In this document: positions 1 to 7,923 of the stretch, one piece after another
Layout: each line of letters opens with the position of its first letter
Numbering within the stretch: position 1 is the first letter of the stretch
Source: Flavobacterium psychrophilum
GTDB taxonomy: Bacteria > Bacteroidota > Bacteroidia > Flavobacteriales > Flavobacteriaceae
Direction: 5' to 3'
NCBI GenBank assembly: GCA_945890865.1
Contig: CAMDDB010000004.1
Coordinates: forward strand, 62,001 to 126,000
DNA length: 64,000 nucleotides
Notes under the pieces: model-generated
Told to the model about the DNA's origin: nothing
Seen by the model: the letters and a program-made list of their open reading frames with translations, nothing else
Database searches by the model: none
Position numbers and translations under genes: made by a program

Positions 1-78
1 TTCTTTAAAAACGATAAAGAATAGGGTGGAAAAGACCACTACCAATAAAGCCTGAATAAAATATTTTGATGTGTTCAT
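1..78 (-). CDS. N-terminus of an unidentified membrane protein (partial)
   Basis: An ATG on the minus strand at 78 opens a 26-codon frame that runs off the window edge. It starts MNTSKYF and continues with one long hydrophobic stretch, as expected for a signal anchor or first membrane helix. It lies 36 bp downstream of argS on the same strand and could be cotranscribed with it. Too little is present to name a family. Confidence 0.5.
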   Translation of the reverse strand, partial: MNTSKYFIQALLVVVFSTLFFIVFKE

Positions 79-114
79 TACTTATAATTCCAAAATTTAT
101 ATTGGTATCTATGC

Positions 115-1899
115 TTACATTCTTTCGGGAACGTCAATTCCTAATAATTGAAAGGCACTTTTAATAGTATTCCCTACTGCTTTTGACAATTGCACTCGAA
201 ACACTTTTTTATCCTGATTTTCTTCACCCAAAATGGAAACTTGTTGATAAAATGAATTGAACTCTTTTACCAATTCATAAGTATAATTGGCAACTAAAGC
301 CGGACTATGATGTGCTGCAGCATTTTGAATTACTTCAGGAAATAACTGTATTTGTTTGATTAATTCTTTTTCTTTTTCATGCAACGCAATCGGATTACAA
401 GAAACAGATTTATCAAAATCAAAATCTGCTTTTCGTAAAATAGACTGAATGCGCGCATACGTATATTGAATGAATGGCCCTGTATTTCCGGCAAAATCTA
501 CCGATTCTTCGGGGTTAAACATCATTTGTTTTTTTGGATCAACCTTCAACATATAATATTTCAAAGCCCCCAAACCAATGGTTTGAAACAAAACGGCTTT
601 TTCCGACGGCGAATAACCTTCTAATTTTCCTAATTCTTCTGAAATTTGTTGGGCAGTCATTGTCATTTCTGCCATTAAATCATCGGCATCTACCACAGTT
701 CCTTCTCTGGATTTCATTTTTCCCGAAGGCAATTCGACCATACCATACGACAAATGATACAAACGATCAGCCCATTCAAAACCTAATTTTTTCAAAATCA
801 AAAACAATACTTTGAAGTGGTAATCTTGTTCATTACCTACAGTATACACCATACCACCCACATCCGAAAAATCTTTTACGCGTTGAATGGCTGTTCCAAT
901 ATCTTGGGTCATGTATACCGCAGTTCCATCAGATCGCAGCACAATTTTACGATCCAAACCGTCTGCTGTTAAATCAATCCAAACAGAACCATCGGGATCT
1001 TTTTCGAAAATTCCTTTTTCCAATCCAAATTGCACCACTTCTTTTCCTAACAAATAGGTATTGGATTCATAATAATAACTGTCAAAATTAACCCCTAAAT
1101 TTTTATAGGTTTGCTCAAACCCATCATACACCCATTGGTTCATGGTTTGCCAAAGTTCAATTACTTCGGGTTTTCCTTGTTCCCAATCCAATAACATTTG
1201 TTGCGCTTCTATAATGGAAGGTGCTTGTTTTTTGGCGTCGTCTTCCGTGTATCCGTTTGCAATTAATTCAGTAATCTCTTGTTTGTATTGTTTGTCAAAG
1301 GCAACATAAAAATTGCCCACCAACTTATCACCTTTCAGTCCAGTCGATTCGGGAGTTTGCCCTTTACCAAATTTTTTCCAAGCCAACATCGATTTGCAAA
1401 TATGAATGCCTCGGTCGTTGATGATTTGGGTTTTATAGACTTTTTTTCCAGAAGCCTTTAATATTTCGGCTACCGAATACCCCAATAAATTATTTCGTAT
1501 ATGCCCTAGATGCAGCGGCTTGTTTGTATTGGGAGAAGAATATTCTACCATAATTGCCTTCTCGTTTTCGTTAGGCGCTACAAATCCAAATGCATTGTTA
1601 TCTTTTATGGAATTGAAAAAAGTAACGTAATACGCATCCGAAATGACCAAATTCAAAAAACCACCCACCACATTAAATTTTGCCACCTCAGCAGCATTAT
1701 TTACTAGATAGTTTCCCATTTGAGTGCCAATTTCAACTGGATTGCCTTTTACCATTTTTACCAAGGGAAAAACCACTACGGTAATATCACCTTCAAACTC
1801 TTTCCTAGTAGCCTGAAATTCAAAGGTATCGATAGCAATATCGAACAATTCCTGAACTGCTTTTTGGATGTGTGCCGTTAAAGTGAGATGTAATGTCAT
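115..1899 (-). CDS. argS: Arginine--tRNA ligase
   Basis: This cytoplasmic class I aminoacyl-tRNA synthetase attaches arginine to tRNA-Arg. The 594-residue product has the usual length and order: an N-terminal Add-1 type tRNA-binding domain, the HIGH-like motif HLGHIRNN near residue 130, the KMSKS-equivalent GKMKSREGTVV in the second half, and a C-terminal all-helical anticodon-binding domain ending in LLGIDVPERM. The ATG at 1899 is preceded by a TATCTTTG -7 box 24-31 bp upstream. Nothing looks broken. The identification is very secure. Confidence 0.97.
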   Translation of the reverse strand: MTLHLTLTAHIQKAVQELFDIAIDTFEFQATRKEFEGDITVVVFPLVKMVKGNPVEIGTQMGNYLVNNAAEVAKFNVVGGFLNLVISDAYYVTFFNSIKDNNAFGFVAPNENEKAIMVEYSSPNTNKPLHLGHIRNNLLGYSVAEILKASGKKVYKTQIINDRGIHICKSMLAWKKFGKGQTPESTGLKGDKLVGNFYVAFDKQYKQEITELIANGYTEDDAKKQAPSIIEAQQMLLDWEQGKPEVIELWQTMNQWVYDGFEQTYKNLGVNFDSYYYESNTYLLGKEVVQFGLEKGIFEKDPDGSVWIDLTADGLDRKIVLRSDGTAVYMTQDIGTAIQRVKDFSDVGGMVYTVGNEQDYHFKVLFLILKKLGFEWADRLYHLSYGMVELPSGKMKSREGTVVDADDLMAEMTMTAQQISEELGKLEGYSPSEKAVLFQTIGLGALKYYMLKVDPKKQMMFNPEESVDFAGNTGPFIQYTYARIQSILRKADFDFDKSVSCNPIALHEKEKELIKQIQLFPEVIQNAAAHHSPALVANYTYELVKEFNSFYQQVSILGEENQDKKVFRVQLSKAVGNTIKSAFQLLGIDVPERM

Positions 1900-1922
1900 T
1901 TTTACCAGATTTTTAGAACGCG

Positions 1923-1930
1923 CAAAGATA
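1923..1930 (-). promoter_or_regulatory. Promoter -7 element of argS
   Basis: The minus strand reads TATCTTTG, an exact match to the Bacteroidota sigma-A -7 consensus TAnnTTTG, 24 bp before the argS ATG. No clear TTTG -33 box is seen at the preferred spacing. Confidence 0.5.
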
Positions 1931-2050
1931 ATAAATACTAATTAGTGATTGGTAAATAGTGCTTAGTTTTTTGGATAAAAATCAAAAAAGCACACTAAAA
2001 AAATTTGACTGCTTTTTATTCCTATTTATCATCTTATTTCAAATCCTTTG

Positions 2051-3058
2051 CTACCATCTGATAATTACACTTCCCCATGTAAATCCGGAACCAAAAGCAG
2101 CCAAAACCACTACATCACCCGATTTTATTTTACCTTGTTCCCAAGCTTCCGTCAACGCAATTGGAATTGACGCAGCGGTGGTATTACCATATTTTTGAAT
2201 GTTATTGAAAACTTGATCGTCGGTTAATCTGAACTTCTGTTGGATGAATTGAGAAATTCTCAAATTGGCTTGATGAGGCACCAAAAGATTAATGTCGGAA
2301 ACCTGCAAATTATTCACCTGTAAGCCTTCGTTAATGACTTCACTAAAACGAACAACCGCATTTTTAAACACAAACTGCCCGTTCATGTATGGAAAATAAC
2401 TTTCATCATTTGGATCGTTATCCGCTATGATATCGGTTACCCAACGTTTCCCCATTCCCGGCGCAATCAAGGCCAATTCTTCGGCATGTTGTCCTTCTGA
2501 ATGCAAGTGAGTTGATAAAATGCCTTTCGTCACATCTTCTTCTCTTGAAAGTACGGCTGCTCCTGCTCCATCGCCAAAAATTACCGAAACACCTCTTCCT
2601 CGTGTGGTCATGTCCAATCCGGTAGAATGCAATTCGGAACCAATAACCAAAACATGTTGATACATTCCGGTTTTGATGTATTGATCGGCAATTGAAAGAG
2701 CATATACAAATCCCGAACACTGATTTCGAACATCTAAAGCACCCACTGTTCGTAGGCCTAAATCGCGTTGTACTAAGACACCCGGACCTGGAAAATAATA
2801 GTCGGGGCTTAAGGTGGCAAAAATGATAAAATCAATTTCCTCTTTTGCTACGCCAGAACGTTCGATGGCGATCTTTGCCGCTTTTACGCCCATTGATGTG
2901 GTTGTATCTTCCCCTCGAATTACATGACGCCGTTCTAGGATACCGGTTCGTTCTTGAATCCATGCATCATTAGTATCTATACACTTAGATAAATCATCAT
3001 TAGTTACGATGTTCTCGGGGACATAATACCCTAATCCGGCAATTTTTGAATGATACAT
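2051..3058 (-). CDS. fabH: 3-oxoacyl-ACP synthase III (KAS III)
   Basis: It condenses acetyl-CoA or a branched acyl-CoA starter with malonyl-ACP to begin fatty acid synthesis. The 335 residues show the KAS III Cys-His-Asn triad: Cys in NQCSGFVYA near residue 114, His in LVPHQANLRI, and Asn in YGNTTAASIPIAL. The C-terminal GSGFTWGS glycine-rich motif is also intact. It lies 3 bp downstream of the ABC ATPase gene on the same strand, so the two are probably cotranscribed. Flavobacteria often carry more than one FabH, so whether this is the housekeeping copy cannot be decided from the window. Confidence 0.93.
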   Translation of the reverse strand: MYHSKIAGLGYYVPENIVTNDDLSKCIDTNDAWIQERTGILERRHVIRGEDTTTSMGVKAAKIAIERSGVAKEEIDFIIFATLSPDYYFPGPGVLVQRDLGLRTVGALDVRNQCSGFVYALSIADQYIKTGMYQHVLVIGSELHSTGLDMTTRGRGVSVIFGDGAGAAVLSREEDVTKGILSTHLHSEGQHAEELALIAPGMGKRWVTDIIADNDPNDESYFPYMNGQFVFKNAVVRFSEVINEGLQVNNLQVSDINLLVPHQANLRISQFIQQKFRLTDDQVFNNIQKYGNTTAASIPIALTEAWEQGKIKSGDVVVLAAFGSGFTWGSVIIRW

Positions 3059-3061
3059 ATT

Positions 3062-3985
3062 TTATTTTTTTACTACTAAACCTAATTCCATTCCATGTTT
3101 GTATTCGTTTTCATCCTCAAAATATAGTATACCTTTTTTATTCTGACATTCGTGTAAATAGTGACTGCCTTTGTAATAACTTTTTTGAACAATAACTCGC
3201 AAAGCTGCGTTTGCATCCACTTGCAATTGATGCGGATACACTAATTGCATTTTTCCGTCTACCATGATTTCATTTACATCGCCAAAAAGAGATGCGACAT
3301 ACTTATTTTCGGGACTGTTGAATAATTTATTCGGTGTGGCTTTCTCGATAATTTTTCCTTCTTTTAATACCAGCACTTGATCCGAAAAAGACAACACATC
3401 ATTGCTGTCGTGGGTTGCAAGTAGTGTCGTAATGTTTTTAGCTTTTAGATAGGCTACAATTTTTCTTCGCAATGCATTTTTTCGAAAATTATCAATATGA
3501 CTAAAGGGCTCATCCAGCAGTAATACTTCGGGTTCTTGAGCCAATACTCGTGCTAATGCTACCCGTTGCATTTGCCCACCACTCAAAAATTTAGCTTTTA
3601 CATCTTTGTAATCCACCATGTCTACCAATTCCAAAAGTTCGTCAATGCGTTGTTGTTTTTCTTCAGGAAAAAAATTAGACAAATACTTCCCCACATTTTC
3701 TCCCACAGTAATAAAAGGCATGAGATCAAAATCTTGTGCCAAATATTTCATGAAGGGCATACCTGGAATCAAATGATATTTAGGTCCTTTTATTTCGGTT
3801 TGGTTCCAAAAAATTTCACCACTATTCAAATCATACAAACCAAATATAGTTTTCAATAAAGTACTTTTGCCACAACCGCTTTCGCCAATTATAGCCAAAT
3901 TAATACCACTTGCCACAGTAAATGATATGTTTTGAATTGTCATTACATCTGAATAGGAATAAGATATGTCCTTAACCTCTAACAT
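3062..3985 (-). CDS. ABC transporter ATP-binding protein
   Basis: This is a single nucleotide-binding domain of about 230 residues with Walker A (GESGCGKST, about residue 36), signature LSGGQMQRVALARVLA, Walker B VLLLDEPFSHID and the switch His in ATHDSND. A C-terminal extension of about 75 residues may be a TOBE-like or regulatory domain. No permease or binding protein gene is adjacent, so the substrate is unknown. It is divergent from htpG and cotranscribed with fabH. It resembles importer-type (FbpC/PotA-like) ATPases, but that assignment is loose. Confidence 0.85.
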   Translation of the reverse strand: MLEVKDISYSYSDVMTIQNISFTVASGINLAIIGESGCGKSTLLKTIFGLYDLNSGEIFWNQTEIKGPKYHLIPGMPFMKYLAQDFDLMPFITVGENVGKYLSNFFPEEKQQRIDELLELVDMVDYKDVKAKFLSGGQMQRVALARVLAQEPEVLLLDEPFSHIDNFRKNALRRKIVAYLKAKNITTLLATHDSNDVLSFSDQVLVLKEGKIIEKATPNKLFNSPENKYVASLFGDVNEIMVDGKMQLVYPHQLQVDANAALRVIVQKSYYKGSHYLHECQNKKGILYFEDENEYKHGMELGLVVKK

Positions 3986-4001
3986 ATAGTAATTTTTTTT
4001 A

Positions 4002-4009
4002 CAAATATA
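4002..4009 (-). promoter_or_regulatory. Promoter -7 element of the ABC ATPase-fabH operon
   Basis: The minus strand reads TATATTTG (exact TAnnTTTG) 17 bp before the ATG at 3985. A TTGG sequence inside the palindrome at 4022-4036 lies where a -33 box could be, but its spacing is shorter than ideal. Confidence 0.5.
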
Positions 4010-4021
4010 TTATAAATTATT

Positions 4022-4036
4022 ATGCCAATTTGGCAT
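4022..4036. promoter_or_regulatory. Perfect 7-bp palindrome between htpG and the ABC gene
   Basis: ATGCCAA-T-TTGGCAT is a perfect inverted repeat with a single central base. It is about 67 bp upstream of htpG and directly upstream of the -7 box of the divergent ABC gene. The symmetry and location fit a dimeric repressor or activator site acting on both promoters. It does not match the HrcA/CIRCE box. Confidence 0.4.
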
Positions 4037-4102
4037 TAACAATAAATTGGTATCCATTTTGAAGAAATTTATAAATTAATTATTTAACTAAAATTTAGCG
4101 AT

Positions 4103-5989
4103 ATGGCAACAGGAAAAATTAACGTTTCAGTGGAAAACATCTTTCCCTTAATTAAAAAATTCTTGTACAGTGATCACGAAATATTCCTTCGTGAATTAGT
4201 TTCTAATGCAACCGATGCAACCCTAAAATTAAAACATTTAACAAGTATTGGAGAGGCAAATGTAGCCTATGGCAACCCGATGATCGAGGTTAAAATTGAC
4301 AAAGAGGGTAAAAAATTACATCTTATTGATCAAGGATTAGGAATGACTGCTGAAGAGGTTGAAAAATACATCAATCAAATTGCCTTTTCAGGAGCCGAAG
4401 AGTTTTTAGAAAAATATAAAGATTCGGCAAAAGATTCAGGTGTTATTGGCCATTTTGGATTGGGATTTTATTCGGCGTTTATGGTTGCCGAAAAAGTAGA
4501 AATCATTACCAAATCCTACAAAGACGAACCAGCGGCCCATTGGACCTGTGATGGTAGCCCAGAATTTAGTTTATTAGCCCACGACAAAACAGAGCGAGGT
4601 TCTGAAATCATTCTTCATATGGCTGAAGATTCATTAGAATTTTTAGAAGAACATAGAATTCGTGAGTTATTGACCAAGTACAATAAATTCATGCCCATTC
4701 CAATTAAATTTGGAACCAAACAAGAAGCACTTCCCAAGCCTGAAGACGCTCCTGAAGATTATAAAACGGAATATCAAGAAGTTGACAACATTATCAATAA
4801 TCCTAACCCGGCTTGGACAAAACAACCGGTGGATTTAACCGATGAAGATTATAAAACATTCTACCACGAATTGTATCCCATGCAGTTTGAAGAACCATTG
4901 TTCAACATTCATTTGAATGTAGACTATCCGTTTAACCTGACTGGAATATTATATTTCCCTAAAATGACGGCCGATTTACAATTGCAAAAAGATAAAATCC
5001 AATTGTATCAAAATCAAGTATATGTAACCGACAATGTAGAAGGAATTGTACCTGAGTTTTTAGGTATGTTGAAAGGTGTGATTGATTCGCCAGATATTCC
5101 TTTGAATGTATCACGTTCGTATTTACAAGCAGACGGTAATGTAAAGAAAATTTCAAATTACATTACCCGAAAAGTAGCCGATAAATTGAAATCCTTATTC
5201 AATGAAAACCGTGCTGATTTTGAACAAAAATGGAACGACATCAAAATTGTATTGGAATACGGAATGCTTTCGGAACCTAAATTCTATGAAAAAGCAGGGG
5301 ATTTTGTTTTATATCCAACGACCGAAGATAAATACTTTACGTTGGCCGAATTAAAAGAAGCAATTACTGCCAATCAAACTGACAAAAACGGTAAGCTTGT
5401 CGTTTTATATGCTTCTAACAAAGAAGCACAACACAGTTATATTGACAGTGCCCTTGCTAAAGGCTATCAAGTAGTGTTGTTGGATTCTCCTATCGTTTCA
5501 CATTTGATTCAAAAAATAGAAGCCGATAATGAGAACCTAACCTTTGCCCGCGTTGATGCCGATTCTATTGACAAACTGATCCAAAAAGACGAAGTTCAAA
5601 TTTCAAAATTAAGCGAAGAGGAACAAAACAATTTAAAATCGGTTTTAGAGGAATTGGTGCCCAAAGCAAATTATACCGTTCAAATTGAACCTATGGACAG
5701 CTCAGCCGCTCCTTTTATGATCACACAACCCGAATTCATGCGCCGTATGAAAGAAATGAGTGCAACTGGAGGTGGTGGAATGTTTGGAATGGGTAATTTC
5801 CCAGATATGTATAATTTGGTCGTAAATTCAAATTCTACTTTAGCCACTACCATTTTACAAACCGAAGATCAAACGGCAAAAGAATTGCTTGTAAAACAAG
5901 CGTTAGATTTAGCTAAAATTTCGCAAGGTTTATTAAAAGGCGAAGAATTAACCGCTTTTATTAAGCGTAGTTTTGAAACGTTGAAGTAA
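4103..5989 (+). CDS. htpG: Chaperone HtpG (Hsp90 family)
   Basis: This cytosolic ATP-dependent chaperone of 628 residues is close to the E. coli length. The GHKL ATPase domain shows ELVSNATDATLK (catalytic Glu and Mg-binding Asn), DQGLGMT and GHFGLGFYSAF. The middle domain carries the catalytic-loop region LNVSRSYLQ. The C-terminal dimerisation domain includes a Gly/Met-rich loop (GGGGMFGMG). A strong hairpin terminator follows. It is probably a stress-regulated monocistronic gene; the palindrome upstream is a candidate control site. Confidence 0.97.
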   Translation: MATGKINVSVENIFPLIKKFLYSDHEIFLRELVSNATDATLKLKHLTSIGEANVAYGNPMIEVKIDKEGKKLHLIDQGLGMTAEEVEKYINQIAFSGAEEFLEKYKDSAKDSGVIGHFGLGFYSAFMVAEKVEIITKSYKDEPAAHWTCDGSPEFSLLAHDKTERGSEIILHMAEDSLEFLEEHRIRELLTKYNKFMPIPIKFGTKQEALPKPEDAPEDYKTEYQEVDNIINNPNPAWTKQPVDLTDEDYKTFYHELYPMQFEEPLFNIHLNVDYPFNLTGILYFPKMTADLQLQKDKIQLYQNQVYVTDNVEGIVPEFLGMLKGVIDSPDIPLNVSRSYLQADGNVKKISNYITRKVADKLKSLFNENRADFEQKWNDIKIVLEYGMLSEPKFYEKAGDFVLYPTTEDKYFTLAELKEAITANQTDKNGKLVVLYASNKEAQHSYIDSALAKGYQVVLLDSPIVSHLIQKIEADNENLTFARVDADSIDKLIQKDEVQISKLSEEEQNNLKSVLEELVPKANYTVQIEPMDSSAAPFMITQPEFMRRMKEMSATGGGGMFGMGNFPDMYNLVVNSNSTLATTILQTEDQTAKELLVKQALDLAKISQGLLKGEELTAFIKRSFETLK

Positions 5990-6012
5990 GCATAAAAATA
6001 ATAACTATAAGT

Positions 6013-6052
6013 AAACCTGCAAGGATTCAAACACCTTGTAGGTTTTTTTTTG
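6013..6052 (+). terminator. Intrinsic terminator of htpG
   Basis: A 12-bp stem (AAACCTGCAAGG at 6013-6024 with CCTTGTAGGTTT at 6033-6044, one G-T wobble) is followed by a long T run. Confidence 0.85.
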
Positions 6053-6079
6053 TAATTTTGATCTCAAATAATTTTGATT

Positions 6080-6478
6080 ATGACACTTTCAATAGAAACC
6101 CCTGCACTACTTTTTTCGGCCACTTCATTAATTTTATTGGCCTACACCAATCGATTTCTAACCATTGCACAAATTATTCGAAGCTTGAAAAAGAGTTACG
6201 AAGACAATCATAACAAAAGTATTTTATTGGAAATCAAAAACCTAAACCTGCGCTTAACGCTCATTCGATACATGCAGCTTTTTGGGGTCATGTGCCTGTT
6301 TCTTTCGGTATTTGCCATGTTATTGCTATACATAGGCCAAGAAAAAGTAGGGATCTATATTTTTGGCGCAAGCTTACTTAGTTTGCTTATTTCATTAGGA
6401 ATTTCTTTTTGGGAAATCAGCATTTCGGTGCGAGCGCTGCGAGTACATTTACAAGATTTGAGTGAGCACATAAATTAA
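6080..6478 (+). CDS. DUF2721 family membrane protein
   Basis: The 132-residue product starts at the ATG at 6080 (MTLSIETPALLFSATSLIL); upstream in-frame TTG is less likely. It has an N-terminal hydrophobic helix, a polar central part rich in Lys/Arg, and two further helices (about residues 70-90 and 92-112), so about three membrane passes. This matches the DUF2721 family of inner-membrane proteins of unknown function. A TAATTTTG -7-like box sits at 6053-6060 directly after the htpG terminator. The alkB gene starts 15 bp after its stop. Confidence 0.7.
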   Translation: MTLSIETPALLFSATSLILLAYTNRFLTIAQIIRSLKKSYEDNHNKSILLEIKNLNLRLTLIRYMQLFGVMCLFLSVFAMLLLYIGQEKVGIYIFGASLLSLLISLGISFWEISISVRALRVHLQDLSEHIN

Positions 6479-6493
6479 CTTACAAAACGAAAC

Positions 6494-7096
6494 ATGTTGG
6501 CTTTATTTCCAAAAGAAAAAATTATTTTGCCACTGCCCGATGCGGTTTTTGAGTATTATCCCAACTTTTTTTCAAGAGAAGAAGCCGATCAACTTTTCCA
6601 AAAATTACAAAATGAAACCCCATGGCGACAAGATGATATTGTGATTTTTGGAAAAAAAATAGCCCAACCTCGTCTAACGTGTTTGTATGGAAACGAAGGG
6701 AAACCTTATTCTTATTCTGGAATTACAATGCAGCCTCATCGCTGGAATCCTCATTTGATGCACATAAAAAATGAAATTGAAAAAACGTGTGCACATCATT
6801 TCACTACAGTCTTAGCCAATTTATACCGCCATGAAAAAGACAGCAACGGTTGGCATGCCGATAACGAACGAGAATTAGGCAAAGATCCTATAATTGCTTC
6901 CGTAAGTTTTGGTGAAGAACGAAAATTTCAATTGAAACACATCAATAATCGCGAACATAAATTGACCCTTAATTTAAACCATGGAAGTTTATTACTCATG
7001 AAAGAAGGCAGTCAAATTTACTATAAACACCAAATCCCAAAAGACAGCCAACCAAAAAAAGTTAGAATAAATTTAACTTTCAGGACCATTTTATGA
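6494..7096 (+). CDS. alkB: AlkB-type alpha-ketoglutarate-dependent DNA repair dioxygenase
   Basis: It oxidatively removes methyl groups such as 1-methyladenine and 3-methylcytosine from DNA, using Fe(II) and 2-oxoglutarate. The 200-residue protein shows the iron ligands His-x-Asp in GWHADNE (near residue 120) and the distal His in YYKHQIPK. The 2-oxoglutarate-binding RxNxTFR motif is at the C-terminus (RINLTFR). The layout resembles the ALKBH2-like bacterial branch. It lies close behind the DUF2721 gene on the same strand. Function is inferred from the family and the intact active site. Confidence 0.9.
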   Translation: MLALFPKEKIILPLPDAVFEYYPNFFSREEADQLFQKLQNETPWRQDDIVIFGKKIAQPRLTCLYGNEGKPYSYSGITMQPHRWNPHLMHIKNEIEKTCAHHFTTVLANLYRHEKDSNGWHADNERELGKDPIIASVSFGEERKFQLKHINNREHKLTLNLNHGSLLLMKEGSQIYYKHQIPKDSQPKKVRINLTFRTIL

Positions 7097-7255
7097 TTTT
7101 TATTTAAAAACAACCCCTCCAATTAGCCCTTTATTGAAAAATCCTAAAAAAACAAAACAGACTTTTTTTGAATTTATTTTTTTACTAATATTGATAAATT
7201 AACCATCCCTATAAATTTAAAAAGAATTTTTTGGAGGAAAATTTTGTTTATACCA

Positions 7256-7537
7256 ATGAAAAAGAATAAAATTTCAGAATTTGACAACGCAACTCTAGCT
7301 AGAGTGGTTGCATTGGCACAAGAGGAAAAAAACCCTTTTGAAGTATTGAAAGTTCAATTTGACGTAAGCGAAAATGAAGTCATCGAGTTAATGCGCATGC
7401 GTTTATCGAAAGATAATTTTGAACTTTGGAAGAAAAAAGTAGCCGCAAACAAACCCAAACCAAAACCCATCAAGTATAATGAGCTGGAAGACGATGACTT
7501 AGACAGCAAATACTACTTTAAAAATAAATTTGATTAA
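7256..7537 (+). CDS. DUF2805/TIGR03643-like small protein (first paralogue)
   Basis: The ATG at 7256 gives 93 residues beginning MKKNKISEFDN. The core (TLARVVALAQEEKNPFEVLKVQFDVSE then EVIELMRMRLS.DNFELWKKKV) aligns with the next gene downstream, which reads EMAWEDRTPFEAITFQFGLSE then ETIELMRREM.SSFNMWRKRV. These are therefore tandem paralogues. The fold looks like a small helix-turn-helix of the DUF2805 type. The C-terminus is divergent: Lys/Pro-rich, then acidic (ELEDDDLDS). A strong terminator separates the two genes. Role unknown. Confidence 0.7.
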   Translation: MKKNKISEFDNATLARVVALAQEEKNPFEVLKVQFDVSENEVIELMRMRLSKDNFELWKKKVAANKPKPKPIKYNELEDDDLDSKYYFKNKFD

Positions 7538-7543
7538 AAAATT

Positions 7544-7570
7544 AACTCTTGTTCAACAAGAGTTTTTTTA
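7544..7570 (+). terminator. Intrinsic terminator
   Basis: A perfect inverted repeat (AACTCTTGTT with AACAAGAGTT, effective 8-bp stem with a 5-nt loop) is followed by seven T residues, 7 bp after the first DUF2805-like gene. Confidence 0.85.
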
Positions 7571-7591
7571 TTTTATGTAGAAATTTGTCTC

Positions 7592-7873
7592 ATGAATACA
7601 AAACTCTTTACCGAAACCCAAATTGATCGCATCATTGAAATGGCTTGGGAAGACCGAACCCCTTTTGAAGCCATTACTTTTCAATTTGGACTATCTGAGC
7701 AAGAAACCATTGAACTCATGCGTCGTGAAATGAAACGTTCCAGTTTTAATATGTGGCGTAAAAGAGTCCAAGGTAGAGCTACAAAACATGCAAAACTGAG
7801 AACAACTAGCATCGATCGATTCAAGTGCAAACTCCAAAGACAAATTACAGGAAATAAAATCTCAAAACGCTAA
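7592..7873 (+). CDS. TIGR03643/DUF2805 family protein
   Basis: This 93-residue protein has the typical family sequence: DRIIEMAWEDRTPFEAI, FGLSEQETIELMRREMK, then FNMWRKRVQGRATKH. It is short, basic at the C-terminus (RFKCKLQRQITGNKISKR) and helical, with an apparent helix-turn-helix, so nucleic-acid binding is plausible but unproven. It is the second of two tandem paralogues. The basic tail is unlike the acidic tail of its neighbour. Confidence 0.8.
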   Translation: MNTKLFTETQIDRIIEMAWEDRTPFEAITFQFGLSEQETIELMRREMKRSSFNMWRKRVQGRATKHAKLRTTSIDRFKCKLQRQITGNKISKR

Positions 7874-7923
7874 GTGTAACATTTTTTTGGTTTGTTCTAC
7901 TTATGTCTAAAACCAAATTAAAA

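Noticed and set aside
2418..2720. Open frame of 100 codons opposite phase inside fabH
   Set aside because: It is an alternative frame of fabH with Cys/Arg-rich low-quality sequence; fabH is intact with all catalytic motifs.
4028..4060. Possible sigma-54 promoter (TTGGCAT...) before htpG
   Set aside because: No GC dinucleotide lies at the required 10-bp distance after the GG, and the motif is better explained as half of a perfect palindrome.
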